Source of the DNA: Streptomyces albofaciens JCM 4342
GTDB lineage: Bacteria > Actinomycetota > Actinomycetes > Streptomycetales > Streptomycetaceae
Length of the DNA: 64,000 nucleotides
Direction: 5' to 3'
Assembly: GCF_008634025.1 (NCBI RefSeq)
Contig: NZ_PDCM01000001.1
Span: forward strand, 186,001-250,000
Below the pieces are notes generated by a model that was not told the origin of the DNA, did not search any database, and was given only the letters and a program-made list of their open reading frames with translations. Shown in pieces: positions 23,708 to 32,338 of the stretch. The position numbers were made by a program, and so were the translations under genes. Each line of letters opens with the position of its first letter. The stretch's first letter is position 1.

Positions 23708-23734
23708 GGGAATGCCTGCCCCGTAGGATCCGTT
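23708..23734 (+). promoter_or_regulatory. SigR-type promoter of trxBA
   Basis: GGGAAT at 23708-23713 and GTT at 23732-23734, separated by 18 nt, match the thiol-stress sigma R consensus (GGGAAT-N18-GTT), 63 bp before the trxB start. SigR control of trxBA is established in Streptomyces coelicolor. Confidence 0.8.
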
Positions 23735-23796
23735 GGGTGGGGTGAGAGTTCACCGAGAGCCCCAGCAAGCAGTCGGCAGAGACAAGGAAGACACCC

Positions 23797-24771
23797 GTGA
23801 GCGACGTCCGCAACGTGATCATCATCGGCTCCGGGCCCGCGGGCTACACCGCCGCGCTCTACACCGCCCGTGCCTCCCTGAAGCCGCTGGTTTTCGAGGG
23901 CGCCGTCACCGCCGGTGGCGCGCTGATGAACACCACCGAGGTGGAGAACTTCCCCGGGTTCCGCGACGGCATCATGGGCCCCGACCTGATGGACAACATG
24001 CGCGCCCAGGCCGAGCGCTTCGGCGCCGAGCTGGTGCCGGACGACGTGGTCGCGGTCGACCTGACCGGGGAGATCAAGACCGTCACCGACACCGCCGGCA
24101 CCGTGCACCGCGCCAAGGCCGTGATCGTCACCACCGGTTCGCAGCACCGCAAGCTGGGCCTGCCCCGCGAGGACGAGCTGTCCGGCCGCGGTGTCTCCTG
24201 GTGCGCGACCTGCGACGGGTTCTTCTTCAAGGACCAGGACATCGCCGTGGTCGGCGGCGGCGACACCGCGATGGAGGAGGCCACCTTCCTCTCCCGCTTC
24301 GCCAAGTCGGTCACGATCATCCACCGTCGTGACACGCTGCGGGCGAGCAAGGCGATGCAGGAGCGGGCCTTTGCCGACCCGAAGATCAGCTTCGTCTGGG
24401 ACAGCGAGGTCGCCGAGATCCACGGCGAGAACAAGCTCTCCGGTCTGACACTGCGCAACCTGAAGTCCGGCGAGACCTCGGAGCTCCCGGTGACCGGTCT
24501 GTTCATCGCGATCGGCCACGACCCGCGGACGGAGCTGTTCAAGGGTCAGCTGGAGCTGGACGACGAGGGCTACCTCAAGGTGGAGTCCCCCAGCACCCGT
24601 ACGAACCTCACGGGCGTCTTCGCCGCCGGCGACGTCGTGGACCACACCTACCGCCAGGCGATCACCGCCGCCGGCACCGGGTGCTCCGCCGCCCTGGACG
24701 CCGAGCGCCACCTCGCCGCCCTGTCGGACAGCGAGGACGTGCCCGAGCCGGAGAAGACCGCTTCCGCCTGA
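23797..24771 (+). CDS. trxB: Thioredoxin reductase
   Basis: 324 residues, GTG start. The FAD-binding [16 protein letters not shown] is at the N-terminus, the redox-active CATC sits in [10 protein letters not shown] (about 135), the NADPH-binding [12 protein letters not shown] follows, and [23 protein letters not shown] is near the C-terminus. It reduces thioredoxin with NADPH in the cytoplasm. trxA follows 42 bp downstream, so the two form an operon. The upstream SigR-type promoter predicts induction by disulfide stress. Full family length, all motifs intact. Confidence 0.97.
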   Translation: MSDVRNVIIIGSGPAGYTAALYTARASLKPLVFEGAVTAGGALMNTTEVENFPGFRDGIMGPDLMDNMRAQAERFGAELVPDDVVAVDLTGEIKTVTDTAGTVHRAKAVIVTTGSQHRKLGLPREDELSGRGVSWCATCDGFFFKDQDIAVVGGGDTAMEEATFLSRFAKSVTIIHRRDTLRASKAMQERAFADPKISFVWDSEVAEIHGENKLSGLTLRNLKSGETSELPVTGLFIAIGHDPRTELFKGQLELDDEGYLKVESPSTRTNLTGVFAAGDVVDHTYRQAITAAGTGCSAALDAERHLAALSDSEDVPEPEKTASA

Positions 24772-24813
24772 CCCCGCCCCGACGCCCCAACCCCACCCAG
24801 TAAGGAGATTGCC

Positions 24814-25140
24814 ATGGCCGGTGCCACGGTGACCGTGACGGACGCCAACTTCGAAGAGGTCGTCCTCAAGAGCGACAAGCCCGTACTCGTCGACTTCTGG
24901 GCCACCTGGTGCGGCCCGTGCCGCCAGATCGCCCCGTCGCTGGAGGCCATCGCCGCCGAGCACGACGAGATCGTCATCGCCAAGCTGAACACCGACGAGA
25001 ACCCGACGACCACCGCCAAGTACGGCGTCATGTCGATTCCGACCATGAACGTCTACCAGGGCGGCGAGGTCGTGAAGACCATCGTCGGCGCCAAGCCGAA
25101 GGCCGCGCTGGAGCGCGAGCTGGGCGACTTCCTCGCCTGA
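24814..25140 (+). CDS. trxA: Thioredoxin
   Basis: 108 residues, ATG start after a TAAGGAG site. The classical fold has the active site WCGPC in VDFWATWCGPCRQIAPSLEAIA and the cis-proline in MSIPTMNVYQGGEVVKTIVGA. It reduces protein disulfides and is itself recharged by the preceding reductase. Ends 21 bp before a strong terminator. Confidence 0.97.
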   Translation: MAGATVTVTDANFEEVVLKSDKPVLVDFWATWCGPCRQIAPSLEAIAAEHDEIVIAKLNTDENPTTTAKYGVMSIPTMNVYQGGEVVKTIVGAKPKAALERELGDFLA

Positions 25141-25161
25141 TCTCGCCTCACATGCCATGCG

Positions 25162-25192
25162 AACGGGCCCGCCCCTCGGGGGCGGGCCCGTT
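25162..25192. terminator. Terminator after trxA
   Basis: 14-bp perfect inverted repeat (AACGGGCCCGCCCC 25162-25175, partner 25179-25192) with a 3-nt loop, between convergent genes. Confidence 0.85.
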
Positions 25193-25211
25193 CGCGTTGT
25201 GTGGGTGCTCC

Positions 25212-25829
25212 TCAGAGCGGTCGTAGGGCGGGCTCCTTCTGCACTGCGCCCAGGAGACGGTCGAGGGCCAGTTCCACGTCTTCCTTCCAGGAGATCGTGG
25301 TGCGCAGCTCCAGTCGCAGGCGCGGGAAGCGGGGGTGCGGGCGTACCGTCTTGAAGCCGACGGCCAGGAGGTGGTCGGCGGGGAGCACACACGCGGGTTC
25401 CTCCCACCGAGCGTCCCCGAACGCCTCAAGCGCCTTGAAGCCACGGCGGATGAGGTCCTTCGCCACCGTCTGCACCATCACCCGGCCCAGGCCCTGCCCC
25501 TGATAGCCGGGCGTCAGCCAACCCGTCAGGAGTTGCACGGCGTCGGGGGAGACCGGGCTCGTGGGAAAGGCCGTGGAGCGCGGCACATACGCGGGAGGGG
25601 CGTACAGCACGAACCCGACCGGAACGTCGTCGACATAGACGACGCGGCCGCAGGAGCCCCATTCGAGGAGGACGGCCGAGATCCAGGCTTCCTTCTCCAG
25701 TTCGGGACGGCCCGCTCTTACCGCGGCCTCCCCGCTGACGGGGTCGAGCTCCCAGAAAACGCACGAACGGCAGCGCTTGGGGAGATCCGGAAGGTTGTCC
25801 AGCGTGAGCGGTACGAGCCGACGGCCCAT
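25212..25829 (-). CDS. GNAT-family N-acetyltransferase
   Basis: 205 residues, ATG start. Motif A of GNAT acetyltransferases is recognisable: LLTGWLTPGYQGQGLGRVMVQTVAKDLIRRG, with the acetyl-CoA pyrophosphate loop Q-G-x-G-x-G-like (QGQGLG). An N-terminal RCRSCVFWE stretch is typical of a Streptomyces subgroup found beside parB. The substrate is unknown. Its start lies inside the 3' part of an overlapping small frame on the same strand. It converges on trxA. Confidence 0.88.
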   Translation of the reverse strand: MGRRLVPLTLDNLPDLPKRCRSCVFWELDPVSGEAAVRAGRPELEKEAWISAVLLEWGSCGRVVYVDDVPVGFVLYAPPAYVPRSTAFPTSPVSPDAVQLLTGWLTPGYQGQGLGRVMVQTVAKDLIRRGFKALEAFGDARWEEPACVLPADHLLAVGFKTVRPHPRFPRLRLELRTTISWKEDVELALDRLLGAVQKEPALRPL

Positions 25830-25975
25830 GAAGACAGGTCCTCACTTCCCTCGCCCGCCGCACCGCGCGATGCCGTCCGCAGCTCCCGCTCCGTGAGCAG
25901 GCCACCGACGAAACCGCCGACTGCTCCGAGGCCGAAGCCCGCTGCCACCAGTCCGGTGCGGCTCACCGTTCGCAT
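25718..25975 (-). CDS. Possible small membrane protein overlapping the GNAT gene start
   Basis: 85 residues; a good GAGGAG site lies 6-7 nt before the ATG, and the first ~30 residues make a Gly-rich hydrophobic span (LVAAGFGLGAVGGFVGGLL). The last third overlaps the GNAT gene by 112 bp in another frame and looks like a shadow (Ser/Arg-rich). It may be a short real protein, or a leader whose translation couples to the acetyltransferase. Weak call. Confidence 0.4.
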   Translation of the reverse strand: MRTVSRTGLVAAGFGLGAVGGFVGGLLTERELRTASRGAAGEGSEDLSSWAVGSYRSRWTTFRISPSAAVRAFSGSSTPSAGRPR

Positions 25976-26073
25976 GGCTTACTCCTCGTTGTGGGGATTT
26001 CCCCGTGGATGTGCGCCATACCCGATCGCATCGTATCCACGGTCCGCCTACGCGGGTACCGCCACACAGCAAA

Positions 26074-26116
26074 GGGCGGGCCGTGTTCCGCAATTCGCCG
26101 GGAACACGGCCCGCCC
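26074..26116 (-). terminator. Strong terminator of the parAB operon
   Basis: 16-bp perfect inverted repeat (GGGCGGGCCGTGTTCC at 26074-26089, partner 26101-26116), 11-nt loop, 20 bp after the parB stop. Confidence 0.88.
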
Positions 26117-26136
26117 TCGGGGCCGGACGGCTCGGA

Positions 26137-27240
26137 TCAGCCCTCGTCGCCGTTTTCCTCGGCGAGGCTCTTGTCGAGTACCCGCCCCTCACCGGGGGCG
26201 AGGGTGCCGAGAATGCGTTCCAGGTCGTCTATCGAGGCGAACTCGACGACGATCTTGCCTTTCTTCTGTCCCAGGTCGACCTTCACCCGGGTCTCGAAGC
26301 GGTCGGAGAGCCGGGAGGCGAGGTCGGTCAGGGCGGGGGACACCCGGGTGCCGGCCCGCGGCTTCTTGGCCTTGGAACCGCCGGCGGGCTTGGTGCCCAT
26401 GAGCGTCACGATCTCCTCGACCGCGCGCACCGACAGCCCCTCGGCCACGATGCGGTGTGCCAGCCGGTCCTGCTCCTCCGCGTCGTCCACGGAGAGCAGG
26501 GCGCGGGCGTGCCCCGCCGAAAGCACCCCGGCGGCGACGCGGCGCTGCACGGACGGCGAGAGCTTCAGCAGCCGCAGAGTGTTGGAGACCTGCGGGCGCG
26601 ACCGGCCGATGCGGTCGGCCAGCTCGTCGTGGGTGCACTTGAAGTCGCGGAGCAGCTGGTCGTACGCGGCGGCCTCTTCAAGAGGGTTGAGCTGTGCCCG
26701 GTGGAGGTTCTCCAGCAGCGCGTCCAGCAGCAGCTTCTCGTCGTCGGTCGCACGGACAATGGCCGGGATCTTCTCCAGGCCCGCCTCACGGCAGGCCCGC
26801 CAGCGGCGCTCGCCCATGATGAGCTCGTACCGCTGGGGTCCGGTCTGCCGGACGACCACCGGCTGGAGCAGGCCGACCTCCTTGATGGAGGTGACCAGTT
26901 CGGCGAGGGCGTCCTCGTCGAAGACCTCGCGCGGCTGCCGCGGGTTGGGCGTGATCGCGTCGAGGGGCAGTTCGGCGAAGTGCGCGCCGACGACCTCCTG
27001 CGCTCCTTCCGTGGTGTCTTCCACGTCCTCCGGCTCGTTCGTTTCACGTGAAACGCTCTTCGCGTTGATCGCGGTGACCTTCGCCGCCGCCACCCCCCGG
27101 TCCTGTGTCAGGACCGGCACCGCGGAGGGCGATGTCGTGCCCCGGCTCACCGCGGGAGCGGTGTTGTCCGCGGCTTGCGGTGCCGCGGGGATCAGCGCAC
27201 CGAGCCCACGTCCGAGTCCCCTGTTCCGTCGTTGGCTCAC
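26137..27240 (-). CDS. parB: Chromosome partitioning protein ParB
   Basis: 367 residues from GTG 27240 ([18 protein letters not shown], the usual ParB N-terminus); the frame is open further upstream but only as a shadow of parA. The CTP-binding N-domain has [17 protein letters not shown] and the GERRWRAC motif. The central helix-turn-helix follows ([21 protein letters not shown]), then [12 protein letters not shown] and a C-terminal dimerisation domain. ParB loads at parS sites and spreads, organising the origin for segregation in sporulating hyphae. The gene overlaps the parA stop by 4 bases and itself contains a parS site. Confidence 0.97.
   Translation of the reverse strand: MSQRRNRGLGRGLGALIPAAPQAADNTAPAVSRGTTSPSAVPVLTQDRGVAAAKVTAINAKSVSRETNEPEDVEDTTEGAQEVVGAHFAELPLDAITPNPRQPREVFDEDALAELVTSIKEVGLLQPVVVRQTGPQRYELIMGERRWRACREAGLEKIPAIVRATDDEKLLLDALLENLHRAQLNPLEEAAAYDQLLRDFKCTHDELADRIGRSRPQVSNTLRLLKLSPSVQRRVAAGVLSAGHARALLSVDDAEEQDRLAHRIVAEGLSVRAVEEIVTLMGTKPAGGSKAKKPRAGTRVSPALTDLASRLSDRFETRVKVDLGQKKGKIVVEFASIDDLERILGTLAPGEGRVLDKSLAEENGDEG
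27041..27054. promoter_or_regulatory. parS site within parB
   Basis: Exact GTTTCACGTGAAAC near the 5' end of parB, read as VSRET in a disordered segment. Confidence 0.9.
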
Positions 27241-28313
27241 TGGTTCCCCTCCGACATGCTGTGCTGTGGTTCGTAGGTCACGTTGAGGCCCTGGGTTCCG
27301 GTGCCGGTCCGGGCCACTCCGCGCAGGGCGATCTCCCGGGCCGCCTCCAGGTAGGAGAGCGAGCCGCTGGAGCTCGGGTCGTAGGTGAGGACCGTCTGTC
27401 CGTAGCTGGGCGCCTCGGAGATGCGTACCGAGCGGGGGATGCTGGTGCGCAGCACCTCGTTGCCGAAGTGGTTGCGCACCTCTTCCGCGACCTGGGAGGC
27501 CAGCCGGGTCCGGCCGTCGTACATGGTGAGCAGGATGGTCGACACGTGGAGCTTGGGGTTGAGGTGCCCGCGCACCAGGTCGACGTTGCGCAGCAGCTGG
27601 CCGAGCCCTTCCAGCGCGTAGTACTCGCACTGGATGGGGATCAGCACCTCGGCTCCCGCCACCAGGGCGTTGACGGTCAGCAGCCCGAGCGAGGGCGGGC
27701 AGTCGATGAGGATGTAGTCCAGCGGCTGTTCGTACGCTTTGATGGCACGGTCCAGCCGGCTTTCACGGGCCACCAGCGACACGAGCTCGATCTCGGCGCC
27801 GGCCAGATCGATCGTGGCAGGCGCGCAGAACAGTCCCTCCACATCGGGTACGGGCACCACGACGTCGGACAGCGGCTTGCTTTCCACCAGGACGTCGTAG
27901 ATCGAAGGGACTTCGGCGTGATGGTCTATACCGAGAGCCGTGGAGGCATTGCCCTGCGGGTCGAGGTCGATGACCAGGACGCGGGCGCCGTGCAGGGCAA
28001 GGGAGGCGGCGAGGTTGACCGTGGTGGTGGTCTTGCCGACCCCGCCCTTCTGGTTGGCGACCACCATGACCCGGGTTTCCTCGGGTCGTGGCAATGGTTC
28101 TCCCGTACGGCCAAGCGTCTGAACCGCCAGCTGAGCTGCACGACCGATCGGGGTGTCGTCCATCGGGGACGGCGTTTCACGTGAAACGTCATCCCCGAGC
28201 GACTCGCTACGGGGACCGGGGACCGGATCGGTCATCGGTCCCGCGATGTTGGCGTCGGACCGCAAGGATTCACTCTCCTCGACATCAGGCTCGCAGTGCT
28301 CAGAGCCTGCCAT
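27237..28313 (-). CDS. parA: Chromosome partitioning ATPase ParA
   Basis: 358 residues from ATG 28313 ([13 protein letters not shown]). The deviant Walker [15 protein letters not shown] is at about residue 90, with DLDPQGNAS (switch/Walker A') and [12 protein letters not shown] (Walker B) following. These mark a MinD/ParA dimeric ATPase that moves ParB-origin complexes. The start is uncertain: the frame extends to ATG 28475, and internal ATGs exist at 28235 and about 28166. The chosen start gives the length usual in Streptomyces. The N-terminal ~85 residues are acidic and disordered and carry one parS-encoded VSRET. Confidence 0.93.
   Translation of the reverse strand: MAGSEHCEPDVEESESLRSDANIAGPMTDPVPGPRSESLGDDVSRETPSPMDDTPIGRAAQLAVQTLGRTGEPLPRPEETRVMVVANQKGGVGKTTTTVNLAASLALHGARVLVIDLDPQGNASTALGIDHHAEVPSIYDVLVESKPLSDVVVPVPDVEGLFCAPATIDLAGAEIELVSLVARESRLDRAIKAYEQPLDYILIDCPPSLGLLTVNALVAGAEVLIPIQCEYYALEGLGQLLRNVDLVRGHLNPKLHVSTILLTMYDGRTRLASQVAEEVRNHFGNEVLRTSIPRSVRISEAPSYGQTVLTYDPSSSGSLSYLEAAREIALRGVARTGTGTQGLNVTYEPQHSMSEGNQ
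28174..28187. promoter_or_regulatory. parS site within parA
   Basis: Exact GTTTCACGTGAAAC in the coding part for the disordered N-terminus of ParA, read as VSRET. Confidence 0.9.
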
Positions 28314-28459
28314 GCTTTCGGCGTCGTGAACCAGTGAGGTCCGCTCTCCTGTGGATGAACCCGCTTCTGTGGATACATCCGTGACCTGTGTGGGTCTGCG
28401 GTTACGCGGCTCGGCAGCTGCGCGACCACGGCTGATGATTCCATGCAGCAGAGAACGAC

Positions 28460-28473
28460 GTTTCACGTGAAAC
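28460..28473. promoter_or_regulatory. parS site upstream of parA
   Basis: Exact GTTTCACGTGAAAC about 150 bp upstream of the chosen parA start, in the probable promoter/leader region (28314-28568), where ParB binding could affect parAB transcription. Confidence 0.88.
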
Positions 28474-28568
28474 ACGATGACAGTGTCACGTCCGTTTTGT
28501 ACGCGACACTCCGCTTTATGTCGTTTTGTTAGTTTTCCCGGGCTATCCCTCGCGCCCCCGGAGCTCGC

Positions 28569-29294
28569 TCAGCGTCGCCGCCCCCTCGATGCCCGGCTGG
28601 GCCGGGCCGCCTTGGCGCGCTTGGCCGCGAACCGCACACCGCCCGGGCTCTCGCCGACCTCCACCCGCACCACGGTCGACATCGGGTCCACGATTCCCTC
28701 ACCGACCTGGACCACGGAGGTTTCCACGACACCGAGCTTGCCCAGTGCCGCGCGGGCACCCTTCAGCTCCTCCTCGGCGGTGTCTCCCTTGAGCGCGAGC
28801 ATCTCGCCGTACGGACGCAGCAAGGGGACACCCCAACCCGCCAGCCGGTCGAGCGGTGCCACGGCTCGCGCGGTCACCACATGGACCTGCGGGAGCTTGC
28901 CCATGACCTCCTCGGCGCGACCGCGGACCACCGTCACGTGATCCAGCCCCAGCAACTCGACGACCTCCAGGAGGAAGTTCGTACGGCGCAGCAGCGGCTC
29001 CAGCAGCGTGATCTTCAGGTCCGGGCGTACCAGGGCCAGCGGAATGCCCGGGAGCCCGGCGCCCGAGCCCACGTCGCAGACGGTGACGCCCTCGGGCACC
29101 ACCTCGGAGAGCACCGCGCAGTTCAGCAGGTGCCGCTCCCACAGCCGCGGCACTTCACGCGGTCCGATCAGTCCTCTGCGTACGCCCGCGTCGGCGAGCA
29201 GCTCCCCGTAGCGCACGGCTTCCGGGAAACGCTCACCGAACACCTCGCGCGCCACATCCGGCGCCGGTGGGAGCTCCGCTGCTGCGTCCGTCAC
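28569..29294 (-). CDS. rsmG: 16S rRNA (guanine-527-N7)-methyltransferase RsmG (GidB)
   Basis: 241 residues, GTG start with GAGGAAGG upstream. The SAM-binding motif VCDVGSGAGLPGIPLALVRPD is intact, followed by LLEPLLRRTNFLLEVVE and VTARAVAPLDRL, all RsmG signatures. It methylates N7 of G527 in the 530 loop of 16S rRNA; loss gives low-level streptomycin resistance and enhanced antibiotic production in Streptomyces (established). The C-terminal ~25 residues are basic (RAKAARPSRASRGRRR), typical of actinobacterial members. It lies between jag and parA in the conserved origin-proximal order. Confidence 0.96.
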   Translation of the reverse strand: MTDAAAELPPAPDVAREVFGERFPEAVRYGELLADAGVRRGLIGPREVPRLWERHLLNCAVLSEVVPEGVTVCDVGSGAGLPGIPLALVRPDLKITLLEPLLRRTNFLLEVVELLGLDHVTVVRGRAEEVMGKLPQVHVVTARAVAPLDRLAGWGVPLLRPYGEMLALKGDTAEEELKGARAALGKLGVVETSVVQVGEGIVDPMSTVVRVEVGESPGGVRFAAKRAKAARPSRASRGRRR

Positions 29295-29337
29295 GGGAAC
29301 CGCCTTCCTCTGGACTGTTATCAGGCTGACAAGACGT

Positions 29338-29365
29338 GGCCCCGCCTGCGAGTACAGACGGGGCC
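29338..29365 (-). terminator. Weak hairpin between jag and rsmG
   Basis: 7-bp core inverted repeat (GGCCCCG 29338-29344, CGGGGCC 29359-29365), extendable with mismatches, 34 bp beyond the jag stop. It could attenuate transcription into rsmG. Confidence 0.4.
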
Positions 29366-29399
29366 GGATAGATCAAGGGCTGTTCGGTGGCGCGGGCCG

Positions 29400-29906
29400 T
29401 CAGGCCGGCAGGACCACCACACAGCGCTGGGGCTCCTCGCCCTCGGACTCGCTGCGCAGCCCGGCCGCCGCGACGGCGTCGTGCACGACCTTGCGCTCGA
29501 AGGGGGTCATCGGCTTCAGCTTGACCGGCTCGCCGCTGCCCTTGGCCTCCTCCGCAGCCTTCGCGCCCAGCTCCGCGAGTTCCTCGCGCTTGCGGGCCCG
29601 GAATCCCGCGATGTCCAGCATCAGGCGGCTGCGGTCACCGGTCTCGCGGTGCACCGCGAGCCGGGTCAGCTCCTGGAGCGCCTCCAGCACCTCGCCGTCC
29701 CGGCCGACCAGCTTCTGCAGGTCGCGGCTGGTCGAGTCGCTGATGATCGACACGGCCGCGCGGTCGGCCTCGACGTCCATGTCGATGTCGCCGTCGAGGT
29801 CGGCGATGTCCAGCAGGCCCTCAAGGTAGTCGGCCGCGATCTCACCCTCCTGCTCCAGGCGGGTCAGGGTGTCGGTGCCCTCGGCGGCCGGGGTCGTGTC
29901 CGTCAC
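29400..29906 (-). CDS. jag: Jag/KhpB-type RNA-binding protein (KH and R3H domains)
   Basis: 168 residues, GTG start after AAGGAG. The KH-like domain includes SDSTSRDLQKLVGRDGEVLEALQELTRLAVHRETG. The C-terminal R3H domain contains PMTPFERKVVHDAVAAAGLRSESEGEEP. Actinobacterial members lack the long Jag-N domain. KhpB proteins bind RNA, often with KhpA, and affect cell-size control. Position directly after yidC (14 bp gap) is universal, so the two are co-transcribed. Confidence 0.93.
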   Translation of the reverse strand: MTDTTPAAEGTDTLTRLEQEGEIAADYLEGLLDIADLDGDIDMDVEADRAAVSIISDSTSRDLQKLVGRDGEVLEALQELTRLAVHRETGDRSRLMLDIAGFRARKREELAELGAKAAEEAKGSGEPVKLKPMTPFERKVVHDAVAAAGLRSESEGEEPQRCVVVLPA

Positions 29907-29920
29907 GGAAGGACTCCTTC

Positions 29921-31105
29921 TTACTTCTTGGACGGGTGCTTGGGCCGCTGCTGGCCCTTGCGCTGTCCGGACTTGGCGTTACGGGAGCCGGAGGCGGAGG
30001 AACCGCCCTTCGGCTTGCTGTCCTGCGGTGCCTTCTTCTCCAGGGACTGCTTCTTCGAAGCGTCCGCGTCGGAGGCACCGGAAGCGCTGGAGCCGGACCC
30101 CGCGCGGGTGCGCCGGGGCTGCTGACCGCCGGCCGGCTTGCCACCGGTCTGCTTGCCGCCGGTGGGCTGGGTCTGACGCTGGGACTTGCTCTGCCGCTTG
30201 GGCTGCTGCCGGTTCTGGCGGGCCTCCTCGGCGGCCTTCCTGGCCTCGACCTCGGCCGGGTCCTCCTTGAGCTTGCCCTTGGCCCGCAGCCGCTCCTGAC
30301 GCTCCTGGAAGGCCTTGCTGCCCGGGGTCGGGTTGCGGCGGATGACGAACATCTGCTGACCCATGGTCCACACGTTGGTGGTCAGCCAGTACAGGAGGAC
30401 GCCGACGGGGAAGCCGGGGAAGCCGATACCGAAGACGGCGAACATGATCGGGAAGACGTACATCAGCATCTTCTGCTGCTGCATGAACGGCGTCTTCACC
30501 GTCAGGTCGACGTTCTTGGTCATCAGCTGGCGCTGCGTGTAGAACTGCGAGGCCGACATCAGGACGATCATGATGACGGTGACCACGCGCACGTCGGTGA
30601 CCGAGGCGCCCAGCGACTGGATCTTCTCCGGCGTGTCCAGGAACTTCGCGGCCAGCGGGGCACCGAAGATGTGCGCCTTCTGCGCGCTCTCCAGCAGCGA
30701 CTGGTTGATGACGCCGACCGTCTGGTTGTTCGCGATGTGGCTGAGGACCTGGTACAGCGAGATGAAGAAGGGCGACTGCGCCAGGATCGGCAGGCAGCTG
30801 GAGAGCGGGTTGGTGCCCGTCTCCTTGTACAGCTTCATCATCTCTTCGGACTGACGCTGCTTGTCGCTCTTGTAGCGCTCCTGGATCGCCTTCATCTTCG
30901 GCTGGAGCGCCTGCATGTTCCGCGTCGACTTGATCTGCTTCACGAAGAGCGGGATCAGGCAGATACGGATCAGTACCACCAGCGAGACGATGGACAGACC
31001 CCACGCCGCGCCACTGTTCTCGTCGAAGATGAGGCTGTAGAACGAGTGGAACTGGACGATGATCCAGGAAACTGCGTAATAGAGAGGACTGAGGATCGTG
31101 TCCAC
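29921..31105 (-). CDS. yidC: Membrane protein insertase YidC
   Basis: 394 residues, GTG start after AAGGAG. The YidC/Oxa1 core spans about residues 1-260 with five hydrophobic segments: [80 protein letters not shown] and [25 protein letters not shown]. It lacks the large periplasmic domain of proteobacterial YidC, as usual in Gram-positives. The last ~130 residues are a highly basic Gln/Lys/Ser-rich tail, likely a ribosome contact. It inserts membrane proteins with or without Sec. The gene lies in the rpmH-rnpA-yidD-yidC-jag cluster. Confidence 0.96.
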   Translation of the reverse strand: MDTILSPLYYAVSWIIVQFHSFYSLIFDENSGAAWGLSIVSLVVLIRICLIPLFVKQIKSTRNMQALQPKMKAIQERYKSDKQRQSEEMMKLYKETGTNPLSSCLPILAQSPFFISLYQVLSHIANNQTVGVINQSLLESAQKAHIFGAPLAAKFLDTPEKIQSLGASVTDVRVVTVIMIVLMSASQFYTQRQLMTKNVDLTVKTPFMQQQKMLMYVFPIMFAVFGIGFPGFPVGVLLYWLTTNVWTMGQQMFVIRRNPTPGSKAFQERQERLRAKGKLKEDPAEVEARKAAEEARQNRQQPKRQSKSQRQTQPTGGKQTGGKPAGGQQPRRTRAGSGSSASGASDADASKKQSLEKKAPQDSKPKGGSSASGSRNAKSGQRKGQQRPKHPSKK

Positions 31106-31108
31106 GAA

Positions 31109-31426
31109 TCAGGCTCCTTGGGCGGTGGGCTGAGTCTCAGGCTGTGCGGCAGGCTCAGGGACGGTGGACCCGCCCAGGCGGCTCCTCAGCCGCCGATGCC
31201 AGACCGGACGCTTCCGGGGTGGTACGTGGTCGACGCCACCTGGCGACCACGGGTTGCAACGCAGGATGCGCCAAGCCGTCAGCGCGGTCCCTTTCAGGGC
31301 GCCGTGCCGGTCGATGGCCGTATAGCCATAGTGGGAGCACGACGGGTAGTACCGGCAGACCGGACCCAGCAAGGGGCTGATGGTCCACTGGTACAGCTTG
31401 ATCAGCAGCAGCAGCGGGTACTTCAT
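31109..31426 (-). CDS. yidD: Membrane protein insertion efficiency factor YidD
   Basis: 105 residues, ATG start overlapping the rnpA stop by 4 bases. The signature [53 protein letters not shown] is full and intact, including the CRYYPSCS cysteines. This small amphipathic membrane-associated protein helps YidC-dependent insertion. The C-terminus is longer than in E. coli (Pro/Gln-rich). It lies between rnpA and yidC. Confidence 0.95.
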   Translation of the reverse strand: MKYPLLLLIKLYQWTISPLLGPVCRYYPSCSHYGYTAIDRHGALKGTALTAWRILRCNPWSPGGVDHVPPRKRPVWHRRLRSRLGGSTVPEPAAQPETQPTAQGA

Positions 31427-31821
31427 CGCGGCACCCTCCCCTGACCTTCGGTTGGGGGATCTCCACCCAGCAGCCGCTGCAGCGCGGTGTCCAGGTCGCG
31501 GGCCAGCTGGTCGTGACCCGCATCACCCGCACCGGGCAGCGCCCGTACGACAACCAGGCTACCGGCGGGCAGCCGGTCCAGCCGGTCGCGCACCAGGTGA
31601 CGCAGCCGTCGCTTGACCTGGTTGCGGACGACGGCGCCGCCGACGGCCTTGCTCACGACGAAACCCGCACGCGCCGGGGGAGGGCTCTCCCCCGCTGCGT
31701 GCGGGTCCGTTGCACCGCTGCGTAGGTGGACGACGAGGAGCGGGCGCCCGGCCCTGCGTCCCCGGCGTACCGCGGTCGCAAAGTCCTCGCGCCGCCTCAG
31801 CCGATGCTCGGTAGGCAGCAC
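31423..31821 (-). CDS. rnpA: Ribonuclease P protein component
   Basis: 132 residues, GTG start ([26 protein letters not shown]). The conserved RNR-type motif [18 protein letters not shown] binds the RNase P RNA. Together they cleave the 5' leader of precursor tRNAs. The RNA subunit gene is not in this window. A low-complexity insert ([17 protein letters not shown]) lies between beta strands. It sits 21 bp after rpmH. Confidence 0.95.
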   Translation of the reverse strand: MLPTEHRLRRREDFATAVRRGRRAGRPLLVVHLRSGATDPHAAGESPPPARAGFVVSKAVGGAVVRNQVKRRLRHLVRDRLDRLPAGSLVVVRALPGAGDAGHDQLARDLDTALQRLLGGDPPTEGQGRVPR

Positions 31822-31842
31822 GTCATGGACCTAGCTCAGGGC

Positions 31843-31980
31843 TCAGGCCGACAGGCGGGCGCGACCCTTGCCACGGCGGGACGCGAGAATCGCGCGGCCG
31901 GCACGGGTGCGCATACGCAGGCGGAAGCCGTGGGTCTTCGCGCGACGGCGGTTGTTCGGCTGGAAGGTGCGCTTGCTCAC
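31843..31980 (-). CDS. rpmH: 50S ribosomal protein L34 (bL34)
   Basis: 45 residues from GTG 31980: [20 protein letters not shown] and [19 protein letters not shown] are the invariant bL34 sequence. The frame is open upstream, but this start gives the exact family length and has CTGGAG upstream. First gene of the leftward rpmH-rnpA-yidD-yidC-jag group, divergent from dnaA. Confidence 0.97.
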   Translation of the reverse strand: MSKRTFQPNNRRRAKTHGFRLRMRTRAGRAILASRRGKGRARLSA

Positions 31981-32159
31981 TCGGGGGCTCCAGAGATGCT
32001 TGGTGTCTCCGGGGAGACAGGTGTGGGGCGTCGACTGGCTGTCACCGTGCGCCCACGAGTAGCTCGCAACGCCCGAGTGCACCGCTACTTCGATCACTTG
32101 AGCGCGATCTTTGCCCATCGGAGGCAGGCGGCAGCAGCCATCGACAACTCGACCTGGTT

Positions 32160-32189
32160 ACGGTACGCGCGGCGGCGTCATCCGGTCAA
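32160..32189 (-). promoter_or_regulatory. Candidate rpmH promoter
   Basis: On the minus strand TTGACC (32184-32189) and TACCGT (32160-32165) are separated by 18 bp, a fair match to the Streptomyces housekeeping pattern, about 180 bp upstream of rpmH. Confidence 0.4.
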
Positions 32190-32212
32190 ACCGGCCCTCG
32201 TCCGGGACACAC

Positions 32213-32232
32213 TGTGCACAGCCTGTGGACAA
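32213..32232. promoter_or_regulatory. DnaA boxes upstream of dnaA (one perfect)
   Basis: TGTGGACAA at 32224-32232 is the exact complement of the Streptomyces consensus TTGTCCACA. TGTGCACAG at 32213-32221 is a weaker neighbour. They lie just upstream of the candidate dnaA -35, which suits DnaA autoregulation. Confidence 0.75.
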
Positions 32233-32236
32233 CAAC

Positions 32237-32266
32237 TTGAATCACCACGGTCGCCCTGACTACCGT
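32237..32266 (+). promoter_or_regulatory. Candidate dnaA promoter
   Basis: TTGAAT (32237-32242), 18-bp spacer, TACCGT (32261-32266), about 70 bp before the dnaA start. The -10 hexamer is the same as in the rpmH candidate. Weak match, supported by position. Confidence 0.4.
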
Positions 32267-32338
32267 GGGTCAACTCCGATTCCTTCCCGCCCGTCCTGAG
32301 AATCACACATTCGTGGGACCTGTGAGAGAGCGTGCTCT

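Larger units (their letters stand above)
31981..32338. other. rpmH-dnaA divergent promoter region
   Basis: 358 bp between divergent rpmH and dnaA. It contains candidate promoters for both and two DnaA boxes (listed separately). No credible gene lies inside. Confidence 0.75.
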
